From the NCBI GenBank assembly GCA_977006965.1, contig OZ345357.1, forward strand, positions 2,170,001 to 2,234,000: a DNA stretch of 64,000 bases, in the 5' to 3' direction. Position numbers and translations under genes: made by a program. Source of the stretch: Phymatolithon calcareum. Lineage: Eukaryota > Rhodophyta > Florideophyceae > Hapalidiales. The notes under the pieces were generated by a model. It was not told the origin of the DNA. It saw nothing but the letters and a program-made list of their open reading frames with translations, and searched no databases. The number at the start of each line of letters is the position of its first letter. The first letter of the stretch is position 1. Positions 20,340 to 28,483 of this stretch are shown in pieces.

Positions 20340-21200
20340 AGCAAATGAACATTTGTAGATTAGTTGACTTTTTTTGACCGGCCATGAGTTTTCGGTCGTG
20401 TACATGGCCTTCATATCTTTTTATTAACTAAAGGTAGTTTAAAACAGGCGCTTCTGCTTCTGTGGGTGGCGATTTTTTTCGAGGGAATGTAGCGCACTCT
20501 AGCGCTTGGGAAGAAGTCAGCCTTTTTGCACTGAAGTGAGTGACGGCTAGTGAAGTACAGAAGTGGGATTACAGTCGCCGCCGCGATTTGTATACCTGAA
20601 AACATCAAAGTCTGCTAATATCTGCATAAATCAGGAATGACCAGAACTTTGTGCAAAGCTTCCTGCGCCGTTTAGACAATTGAAAAACGCGCGGATAATC
20701 ACCTCCTGTTTGCAAGAAAGGAAATTTAACCGCCGCCTCAAACCACAGAGGCACAGAAAGAGACCAAATTGGGGCAGCAATGTAGCTAATACTAGCTGGT
20801 CATGGTCAATCAGCTTCTTCTACAACAGGTTGTCCCCATTCCGCTGGAAGAAAAGGTTGTTCTCCTAGTTGCTACGTGGCACTTATAACACGCTCATAAA
20901 CTCATCGAAAGGGCATGATACTTTGAACAGATAGAGCGGAAAAGATACAAAAGGGCACCAGGAAATCGCAGTTCGTCTCATCGCTACTCAGAGAATAGGC
21001 GTCTAAATATTGATGACCCTGGAGATTTTCGATCTGGGAAATCTTGGGGAAACAACGGTTCCGATCGGGCAGACCCGTTTCTACTTAAGAGTACAGGTGA
21101 GAAGCGCCCAGCAACCATCGCGACCAGCATACAAAGCGTCTTCGCCAAAGCATCAAGCGTCTCTCAACGCTCATCGAGCGCATGTAAAGAGGAGCTGCCG
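20340..21200. other. Gene-free region with start of repeat-derived DNA
   Basis: No gene is supported here. From about 20950 on, the sequence is one arm of a direct repeat that recurs near 22921, and probably belongs to the 3' UTR of the minus-strand LINE that begins just downstream in the window. Confidence 0.45.
20951..21108. repeat. Direct repeat copy 1 (LINE 3'-UTR-like)
   Basis: The segment from GGGCACCAGGAAA to TTTCTACTTAAGAGT recurs in diverged form at 22921-23105, with matched landmarks 1.99 kb apart (GTTTCTACTTAAGAGT at 21077 and 23071). The two copies flank the LINE remnant in the same orientation, as expected if a second truncated LINE 3' end sits upstream of the first. Confidence 0.6.
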
Positions 21201-21259
21201 TGAGGTACAATATCGACATACTTGGCATGGTTTCTTTCTTTCTTGCAGAGAACGTTAGT

Positions 21260-22691
21260 TTAACGTCCGAACTTACCCTCGAGCAAGTTCTCATTGCTCA
21301 GAAATTTGAGTATCTCAATGGGTCTCGCCCTGCACAGATCTTCTACAGTTTTGTTGCGTACTCTTCCTACGAATCGTTGTCGAGATACAGTCCGACCAGA
21401 ACAGTGTAGGATCAGGTGCTCCACTGTCTCCTTAACGCCATATGGGCACATCTTACACACCGGGTCATAGAGTCGCGGTTTGTCCTCGCTGCGCCCATGA
21501 TGAAAGCTTGCTACAATTGGGGAGCAATTCACTATGAGCTGATGTAGTATCATCTCGGCACGTCTCTGTGAGATGTTAAGAAAATTCCCTCCTCGCAAGT
21601 TCATCAGCGGCCTCGTTTTTCGGGACCCCGCAGTGGCTCGGTATCCAAACACACTCTATGTGAATCTCGTAGGACATGACTTGTTCCATAAGATTCCAAA
21701 GGTTCCGAACTCTCCCACCGAACACCCGCGGTTGCCCGTTGAGAGCATCTATGCAGCTTCTGCTGTCAGTGAACCATCTGATGGTGCTGCCTCGCGAAAG
21801 CTGTAGATTCGCTACTGCCTGGAACGCATGGGCGGCCGCAAATACCTCTGCGTGGAATGAGGAGCCCACAGCCCCAGCGGAAAGCCCAGTTTCGACTATC
21901 GTTTCTCCATCGCGTAGCACCAAAATCCCAGCTCCGCCGACCTGGAATGGGATGGTACGATACATGTCGAGTGAGTCACCATCTTCATCGCACACGATGA
22001 CGTGCAGTTTTGAGTCAGTTGGGGCTGTTGCGTAAGCATGCTCGTCTCCGTCGTCGTAGGTCAGTAGGATGTCTGGGGGCCCGCCGTGTCGGGACTCAAA
22101 CCGTTTCGCTAATTCTTGGTTTTCGCACTGGGCGGAGTTGAATTTCTTTAACGTCGCAATGTACCAGCCTTCATCCCATTTCACGGAGACGCGCTCTCCA
22201 TGATTCAAATCCCAGACATATTTTTGAGGTATCTCTCCACCACTTCCATCCTTCCATATTTCGGTTTCGGCTTGTTGTTCTGCATTACGCGCTGAGATAA
22301 AAGCTTCTGTCGTGGAGCGTTTTTCTTCCGGCTCATTTTTTGCCGAAATGGGAGTTGTGAAGATTCGAAATCTGTCACTAGAGCGGTCCTTCTGGATTGA
22401 CGGGGGGAGCCCATTGCGTGGGAGTGCCAGGATTCCCTTTTCCTCCAGATAATAGGTGGTCGAGTCCCGCCACGATCCTGTGCGCTTTGATTTCAGCTCG
22501 CGTGAGTGCGCTGTGCGAGCCACTGGAGCGTCCGGTTGTATTCGAAGTGCTTTCTCCTGGCATGGTTTATAAGAGCAGTCAGATTACTATCGAGCGGTGG
22601 CTCTTTACCAAAAGTATGGGGGAAAGTAGACTTCCAGTCACCCTCGAGCCATGGCTTCGCTGGAAGCATATTGCGTGCTTCTAGCTCGTAG
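21260..22691 (-). pseudogene. Non-LTR retrotransposon ORF2 C-terminal remnant (Tudor-like + RNase H + zinc knuckle)
   Basis: This minus-strand remnant is spread over three frames. At 22691-22500 a stretch resembles the post-RT linker. At 22523-21576, opening at a GTG with no true start codon, the frame encodes GERVSVKWDEGWYIATLKKF...LLTYDDGDEHAY, a Tudor-like small barrel signature. An RNase H domain follows with recognisable acidic residues: CDEDGD, SSFHAEVFAAAHAF (Glu), FTDSRSCIDAL (Asp) and IPSHCGVPKNEAADELA (His/Asp). After a frameshift at about 21600, 21652-21260 gives CKMCPYGVKETVEHLILHC, the C-terminal zinc motif of many LINEs. No RT core remains upstream. It is a dead 5'-truncated copy. 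Confidence 0.8.
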
Positions 22692-22761
22692 AACCCATGA
22701 CGGAATTTAGATCTCCTATTCCTGGAGCTTCTTGTGCCACTGCATCATTGCGTGTCTACAT

Positions 22762-22833
22762 AGTGTCGGTGGTTAGATTGGCAAGAGCCGTTATAGAGCT
22801 CCTAGGTCGATGCTAATAATGTCGTTCATCACA
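22762..22833 (+). repeat. Left arm of ~72-bp inverted repeat pair
   Basis: The arm runs from AGTGTCGGTGG to GTTCATCAC and is nearly 90% identical by eye to the reverse complement of 27080-27150. The core GAGCTCCTAGGTCGATG is unchanged in both. The pair encloses 4.4 kb with a repeat ORF and a membrane-protein gene. No flanking target duplication was found. Confidence 0.7.
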
Positions 22834-22920
22834 CTGCGGTCCTGGAACAACTGGTTTAGCAGCCGAGATAGTTCTCCATCATTCCTGGGTTCACAATTCC
22901 TTATGGAGGAAGGAAACTTG

Positions 22921-23105
22921 AAAGGGCACTGGGAAAAGCTTAACGTATTCCATCAATATTCTACAACCATTGGTTTCATCGAGAATGGCCGTCTAAAATT
23001 GATGCTCGTGAAGGCGTTCGATCACGAAAATCTTGAGAAATGACAACAACAAGTGCGACAAAAGGGGGCGGTTTCTACTTAAGAGTGCATTTCAGACGCG
23101 CGCAG
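22921..23105. repeat. Direct repeat copy 2 (LINE 3'-UTR-like)
   Basis: This is the partner of 20951-21108, sharing GGGCACTGGGAAAA, GAATGGCCGTCTAAAATTGATG and GTTTCTACTTAAGAGT in the same order. It diverges beyond the last block. Confidence 0.6.
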
Positions 23106-23509
23106 AACACATCGAAAGAATAACGTAGCTCGCTTTCGCCACCCATCAAGTCCCCTCCGATACCTAATAAGTTCCTGGGATTTAGTCGATGACATTTTGT
23201 AAAGACGGGCTGACCTTAGGTACCGTATCGGCAGAGACACAGCATGATTTCGAAGAACATCCATGTCGGCGGGCCTGGAGCCGCCGGCTTTGTAAATAAG
23301 ACACTCCCCAACATCTCTTGGTTCATTTAGCTCTTGAACTCAAAATGAAAGCACTTCAAATATGTGACTACAGCTGTTGCGTGCTGCACAACTTCTCGCC
23401 CCGCATTTATTTTAAATGAAATCTCCCGCCTCAACCACCGACGTCTCGACTATATCGCAAAAGAAACAACAGAAACTACTTCAAGTGTGAATAGACGAGA
23501 CTTCCACCA

Positions 23510-23920
23510 TCAAATATCCCCGTAAGAGATAATTTCGCGAGACGCGGATTCCGGACGCCACGTCATATCCGGAGGGAAAACGGCATCCAAATCATGAAAC
23601 CGCCAACGGCTGTTCCTCTTCTTCTTCTGTATGACGGGAACTGGACCAGTCGTCGAACGCTTAGCAGGCTGGCGGTATATGTTTTTCAGTGGAGACCATA
23701 GACGATTACGCTTCATCACAATCGGGCCCTCCGCAAGTGCCGTGAGCATTCGGGAGCCTCCTCTCATCTTCCTCGTCTTCCTCTTGTTCTCACTCTTCTT
23801 AACGTTACTGCTCACCTTGTCAAAGCCGACTTCATTTCCCAACACACATTTCTCCTCCGAATGCATCGCTACACCTTTAACCTCTGTGTCGGCATCTTTC
23901 CCTCCAGAAAGAAGACCCAT
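23510..23920 (-). CDS. Small basic protein of unknown function, repeat-unit copy A (136 aa)
   Basis: The ATG at 23920 opens MGLLSGGKDADTEVKG, and the protein is lysine/arginine-rich. Its two best-conserved blocks relative to copy B are LTALAEGPIVMKRNRLW and the C-terminal 38 residues starting GPVPVIQKKKRNSRWRF and ending EIISYGDI. No known domain is recognised; the RKTRKMR and KKKRN clusters look like nuclear-localisation signals. A TATTTAA element lies 83 nt upstream of the ATG. Copy A differs from B by a 7-nt deletion upstream of the ATG, substitutions and in-frame length changes, yet stays open, which suggests selection on the protein. Confidence 0.5.
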   Translation of the reverse strand: MGLLSGGKDADTEVKGVAMHSEEKCVLGNEVGFDKVSSNVKKSENKRKTRKMRGGSRMLTALAEGPIVMKRNRLWSPLKNIYRQPAKRSTTGPVPVIQKKKRNSRWRFHDLDAVFPPDMTWRPESASREIISYGDI

Positions 23921-23959
23921 TCTGGGGGTCGGCACAAGCAACTCGTTGCTCCGATGTTG

Positions 23960-24003
23960 GATGGTTCCCTTGTGCTAAGCGATGGAGATCGGGTGGTTAA
24001 ATA
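23960..24003 (-). promoter_or_regulatory. Candidate core promoter with TATTTAA box, copy A
   Basis: On the minus strand GGTATTTAACCACCCGATCT (TATTTAA at 24003-23997), followed by CCATCGCTTAGCACAAGGG, is almost identical to the copy at 44415-44462, while sequence just upstream has diverged. Conservation and position before the ATG suggest a core promoter. Confidence 0.5.
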
Positions 24004-24066
24004 CCGTCGCATTTTCGCTGGAACTGAATCTGTTCTGGAATTTGCCGTTGCACTACCGCGAGCGAA

Positions 24067-24690
24067 CCGACAGCAAGACGCAATTCGGAATAATTTGTTG
24101 TAACCCGTGGAATAGCACTGAGATTGTGTCGCATGATTTTCCGTTGAGGGCAAGCCACGCCATCTGAGTTGCTATTCGTGGCGATCCGATGTCAAGACGC
24201 AAATTCAGTACTCTGAAAGTTTTTCGGTTACAAGGCTGCCACAGGCAGAAACGGCGGAATACCACTGGCGGACGAATTTACCCTGAGGTCAAGCTACGAA
24301 ATAGGGCTCCCTGTAGTACCATTTCGGTAGCGAACCGACACCGAGATGATCCTCTTAAATTTTTTGATGAATGTTGCGGAGTCGCAGTGATAGTGTCGCA
24401 CGAGTTTACGTTGAGATCAAGTTACGCTGACTGGCACACAATCGGAACAGTAGTGAACCGATAGCGACACGCTAAATTTTCGTCTTCAGTTGCCACATGC
24501 ACAAAGCGCAGAAAAGCACTATGATAGTGTCGGATGAAGTTACATTTGGGTCAAGGTACGCCAGTGATCGAGATGATCTCGGTCACTGTAGAGTCGGGAG
24601 TGAACCAACACCGAGATGCATGCAATTCCGGTTTTGGAATTTGCTTGACCTCATGACTCAGGTCCATGCTGCCAGCAGCTAAATTGCGCT
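24067..24690 (-). repeat. Array of diverged ~120-150-nt monomers upstream of copy A ORF
   Basis: Five related blocks start with CCGACACCGAGATG-like words at about 24067, 24185, 24335, 24458 and 24605 (plus-strand reading). Between them recur an AATAGCACTGAGATTGTGTCGCA-like word and a TTACGTTGAGGTCAAGC-like word. Unit spacing is 118-150 nt. The array sits on the 5' side of the minus-strand ORF. Confidence 0.6.
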
Positions 24691-25367
24691 CCCGTCGCAT
24701 GCGAAACACCTTCGCTTTTTCATTGGATTACGTCAATCTAACTCATAGAACTGTAAGACATCCTGAGAGGAAACTACGGAATGAGGCGTAATGTCTGCGT
24801 CACATGTCGCAGTAAACGAGGAATGGACAACACCCGCCACACGTCTTGGGCGAGGTGGACTGATGCACGAACATGTCGACTGCTTTGCAGAGCAGCAGAT
24901 ATTATTATGAAGGTGACTGTAAAAACTGCTGCCCCCCCCCCAGAATTTTAGCTCTTCACGGCCGCCCTACTAACAAACTCCTCAGCAACAGAACTCTAGA
25001 CCATTCTCAGGTACGCGATTAGATTCTCGTCTTTTGTCTATCATTCCTGTAATGGGCGTTTATGTCTGTCTGCATTTCCTTCGACAATGGTTATGGTCAG
25101 CGAAGAGGGCTTCGAGACACGGGGATAGCTGGAGTGCCTGCTTCAGGAACAGACAGTGTTAGATACTCTAACGACATCACAAATATCTTATCTGCGCATG
25201 ACTGCTGTAACGGCCCTTTCACATCTCCCCGAACTCTCATCAGCTATCGAGAAAATTGAGTAGTAACCGTAGAAAACTGGAAAAGAAACGATCAGGTAAA
25301 ACTTCGATTTCTTGTGCAACTTGTGAATTATTATTTACAAGACGTTATATCCTCTTCATTCGCTCTA
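24691..25367. other. Gene-free region with poly-C tract
   Basis: No gene was seen. A run of ten C residues lies at 24932-24941. The region separates the repeat unit from the membrane-protein gene. Confidence 0.4.
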
Positions 25368-26480
25368 CTAGAAAGTCCCGAATTCAGCAACTAGATATAT
25401 TTTCTCCCTCCGATTGTTCCAGGAAACGCAGCAAAAGAACACTAATGCACTTGTGCAGTAAAAGCACAAGCTCACTACACAGCCGCCGAAAAGGTCAAGT
25501 TTGTACAACACAAGCGCACAAAAGTACGAGAAAAACATGAAACAATTCATGGCTCCCATCACAAAAATGTTGACAACATCTGAAGTCATCTCCAAGTTGA
25601 TCATGGCGACAACCATAGTGTACGAACATCCCCAGCACCATAAAAGATACAGAGCGATCGCAAGAACTCCAGCATGGCTCCGAAACTTGGACGAAACAGC
25701 TCCCGCGGCCATGAAAAGCATAGATGATGTCACACCGGCGATATTGCCAAAGTTGCGCACCCAAACACGCCAACTTGATTCTACAGAATGGTTCTCCGTC
25801 ATCGGTAGTATAGAGGCACGACCGATGGTTGCACGACCACTCACTGAAATGACTATGTTGTGCACTAGGAATACAATGCCTAACACAGTAAGCAATACAT
25901 GCCACGCCGGTGTGTACGAATGGTTGTACAGGTATCCTTTCCACAAGGGTGAAGATTTCGGGAAGAGTGGTGGTGCTGGTCCACTAACGAACAATGGTGG
26001 TGCCGCCGTGCGGTCAAAGCCCGTCCAACGACCCCAACCGATTGCATGGGAAAATGTCACGATCAATAGCGCTGCGACGAGAAGTGGTAGAATCCACGTA
26101 GGGAATGAGAGACGGGGTGCGCGAGGAAACTTAAAAATTATTCCCTTGTCCCTCATCAGGTTGCTTTCGGTCGTACCAGAGCCGATCTGTGTTGCACAAG
26201 GGGCAAAGGATATAGTTTTTGAGGTCGGTCTATTGTCGTGCTGGATGGAGACACCAACAATGACATCCGGGGGAACGACACCTTCGGCTGTTTCTGAAAC
26301 CGTCGGGTATACGGTAACTTGTGGAGACGAAGCCATGTTGCGATTGGAAGACGCTTTGAATCTGAAGAAGACGGTAAATGCTGTAAAGCAATCAAGGTCG
26401 GACCAAGACAAACTGAGAAGGTAAGCATATCCGTGTTTTATATCGTCTAGTAGCTGTTTCCACAACCCACGTTCGGACAT
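25368..26480 (-). CDS. Multi-pass membrane protein of unknown family
   Basis: The 370-residue ORF has an ATG at 26480; a second ATG at 26336 (MASSPQVTVYPTVSETAEG) gives 322 residues and may be the real start. The N-terminal ~140 residues are soluble. Six hydrophobic segments follow: FPTWILPLLVAALLIVTFSHA, WHVLLTVLGIVFLVHNIVIS, GNIAGVTSSMLFMAAGAV, GVLAIALYLLWCWGC, NIFVMGAMNCFMFFSYFCALVLY and GGCVVSLCFYCTSALVFFCC. A loop between the first two has an N-glycosylation-type sequon (NHS). No enzyme or transporter motif is visible. It lies inside the 22.76/27.15-kb inverted repeat pair, but is intact and not transposase-like. Confidence 0.65.
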   Translation of the reverse strand: MSERGLWKQLLDDIKHGYAYLLSLSWSDLDCFTAFTVFFRFKASSNRNMASSPQVTVYPTVSETAEGVVPPDVIVGVSIQHDNRPTSKTISFAPCATQIGSGTTESNLMRDKGIIFKFPRAPRLSFPTWILPLLVAALLIVTFSHAIGWGRWTGFDRTAAPPLFVSGPAPPLFPKSSPLWKGYLYNHSYTPAWHVLLTVLGIVFLVHNIVISVSGRATIGRASILPMTENHSVESSWRVWVRNFGNIAGVTSSMLFMAAGAVSSKFRSHAGVLAIALYLLWCWGCSYTMVVAMINLEMTSDVVNIFVMGAMNCFMFFSYFCALVLYKLDLFGGCVVSLCFYCTSALVFFCCVSWNNRREKIYLVAEFGTF

Positions 26481-26509
26481 TCACTGCGGTGAAAAAAACG
26501 AAGGGAAGT

Positions 26510-27030
26510 GTGGATGACCAGGTTGTTTCCGGAAATGGTAAGAAAATATCTTGTTTCAGTTGAATCATCGCAGCTTGAGTCTTGGAGGAGAGTGCATTTG
26601 AGCCACGTGATTAACAACGTGAATTTTTTCATAGTGAATTCAGAGAAACGCACGCTCCTCAACCAGGGATGCGACTCATTTGGGATCTTTTATTCCCGAA
26701 GAAGGAGCGTGACATCTACTCCATTCCGATTGTATTTATCGAATCGACACTGTCGATTCGACAGTGCGTTCAAACGGAGATAAGAGGCGGGATATTTGCG
26801 TAGCATGCATACCACCGGAAATGAGCAGACGAAGACGAGGAAGCGGAATGTGCCGTACTCGATAATGCACATGCGCCATAGTGTAAGGTCGGATTCTGTC
26901 TACCACTTCATCTGCTCTAGAGGACGATCGCGGCCCTAAGAATCGGTTCTGAGGTCTCGTCGAAGACTCTAGAAGCAACTAATTCATAGGCAGCAAACGT
27001 TCTGGAGCGCAAATTTAACAAGCTGGAGAA
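26510..27030. repeat. Dispersed repeat shared with 51380-51870
   Basis: Matching words occur in the same order at both loci: GCAGCTTGAGTC...GAG(A/C)GTGCATT, CAGTG(C/A)GTTCAAACGGAGATAAG, GACGAAGACGAGGAA, TCTCGTCGAAGAC and GTTCTGGAGC. Identity is patchy. There is no ORF; this is probably an old element. Confidence 0.55.
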
Positions 27031-27079
27031 GCGTAATGATGCAGTGGTGCAATGTGTAGACACGCAATGTTGCAGGGGT

Positions 27080-27150
27080 GTAATGAACGACATTACCATC
27101 ATCGACCTAGGAGCTCTATAACGGCTCCTTGCGATCTATCCACCGACACT
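27080..27150 (-). repeat. Right arm of ~72-bp inverted repeat pair
   Basis: This is the reverse-complement partner of 22762-22833, running from GTAATGAAC to CCACCGACACT. Confidence 0.7.
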
Positions 27151-27240
27151 GACAACACAGTAGCGTGAACGACTCTTCTAAGAGGAACCAACGGATTTAT
27201 CGCAGACGTCGACTAACACTCAACGTAATAGTCTAGCGTC

Positions 27241-27430
27241 GGTTAGTGCCCCCCTTTTTTGCAGGGTGTGCAATTGCTCGCCCCTGCCCTATTTAAGGGG
27301 CGATCCTGATCCCATCTTAGACTGAGGCATCGCATCACAGAGACATCACCCCTTTTCAAGATAAACCCCAACCCTTATCTTTTCACTCCCAGTGATTACA
27401 GAACTTTCTTTCCTGCAGGAGAATATCTGA
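27241..27430 (+). promoter_or_regulatory. LTR-like promoter segment upstream of gag
   Basis: A C-rich stretch, a TATA-like CTATTTAAGG at 27289-27298 and a pyrimidine-rich downstream part immediately precede the gag start at 27467. This is the place and composition of the LTR and leader of an LTR retrotransposon. No second LTR was found, so the borders are not defined. Confidence 0.4.
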
Positions 27431-27466
27431 GTGTTAAGACGAAGATTGTTCAAGTTTGATCTGGAA

Positions 27467-27628
27467 ATGGATGACCATCGAACCATGGAAAGTGGAAGTT
27501 ATTCGCCGGCGCAACCTACCGATCGGCAACCAACCGCCGCGCTATTCCAACCCGTAAGCCACCCGATAGTACGAAGTCTCGACCCAAGAGTTGTGACGAA
27601 GTTCTTGAAGGAGAGAAAGCGGTGCGAA
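27467..27628 (+). pseudogene. gag: LTR-retrotransposon gag, 5' part, cut by LINE junction
   Basis: The frame opens MDDHRTMESGSYSPAQPTDR and ends at VVTKFLKERKRCE, where LINE sequence begins at 27629. The last 15 nt, AGAAAGCGGTGCGAA (27614-27628), reappear at 42487-42501 directly after another LINE copy. From there the same gag frame continues as ...RKRCEDEVNEKKK. This is therefore the N-terminal 54 codons of a gag gene whose remainder lies 14.9 kb away. Confidence 0.8.
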
Positions 27629-28483
27629 ATGTCCAGAGCGCGGTCAAGGAAGTTGAACAAACGTTTTTCAGACAAGTCTTCGGGCCACTGGCACGAGGAA
27701 AGACGGATAGACTTCGCCTAATATGTCGAATCCAAGCTGCTTCCCATCGACGGGAAATACTAGCTTTCAAGATGCTGAGAAGGACCATAGCGAAGAAAGA
27801 AAATTTTCTGATGCAACCACCAGAGAGAAGAAATTCAGAAGAGCTTCAAGCCACAAGTAACGAAATCACATCGATGGAAACCAGAGAACCGTTTGATGAA
27901 GCGATGAAGCACATAATAGCGAACCAATCTGCATAAGAACTCCGATCAGCATTCCTGACAAAGGAAGGAGAGAGCCTTGAATCAAAGAGAAAGAGGAAAA
28001 TTCCGTACGACAAGACAAGAGAACTCCCTGCAATACTCAAATTTCCACAACTGAAACACAGGCAACTGGCGGTTCAGTACGCCTTTGGAAGATTTCCCCA
28101 AGTGTCTACCACACTGATGGCAGATAGATTCGGAAACAAAGTCAGGCAGAAAATTTGCTGGAGACCCTGGATCGCAACCTGTCAGTCTATGAACTCAAGG
28201 AAGACAACAGAGCGGCAACTGAGAAGGCATTAGATGACCTTTTGCTCTTCAGCAAAAGCATCATCGAGAGTATGCAGTACGAAGAAGACCTGTACTGAAA
28301 GAAGAAGCGACGCCTCGAAACGGCTACGAAGAGCAATCAAAACAACCGAACACATGCTAGGATCTCAGATAGAATACCAGACATAAGAGTAGAGCCGCCC
28401 TAGCGAAGGCAGCACCTGAGGAAGCCCTGCCCGTATATTCGTATGACTGCGGGGCTTTAAAAAAATTGCAATAAAAAAAAAAA
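27629..28483 (+). mobile_element. LINE copy 1, 5'-truncated 3' end
   Basis: This is the C-terminal end of LINE ORF2 plus 3' UTR, nearly identical to 41643-42486. It begins abruptly at NVQSAVKEVEQTFFRQVFGP-coding sequence, runs open to a TAA at 27934-27936, then carries the same frame-disrupting change near 28142 as copy 3. It ends TTTAAAAAAATTGCAATAAAAAAAA. Its 3' flank does not match the 15-bp duplication at its 5' flank, so one of its junctions was exchanged after insertion. Confidence 0.85.

Larger units (their letters stand above)
23300..24690 (-). repeat. Dispersed ~1.4-kb unit, copy A (ORF plus upstream monomers)
   Basis: The minus-strand unit is shared with 43700-45115. Conserved blocks run from the 3' flank (GCACTTCA...GTGACT at about 23350, CTCCCGCCTCAACCACC at about 23430) through a small ORF, a TATTTAA box and an upstream array of diverged monomers. 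Similarity is highest in the ORF and core promoter and lower in the array. Confidence 0.75.

Noticed and set aside
20951-23105. Direct repeats as LTRs of an LTR retrotransposon
   Set aside because: The enclosed coding sequence is LINE-type (RNase H followed by a zinc knuckle, no integrase or protease), and the repeats have no TG/CA ends or target duplication.
24067-24690. Monomer array as a CRISPR-like array
   Set aside because: Units are ~120-150 nt and diverged along their whole length, with no short exact repeats and unique spacers.
25501-26424. 307-codon plus-strand open frame
   Set aside because: It is antisense to the membrane-protein gene. The minus strand gives six coherent hydrophobic segments; the plus frame gives no pattern.
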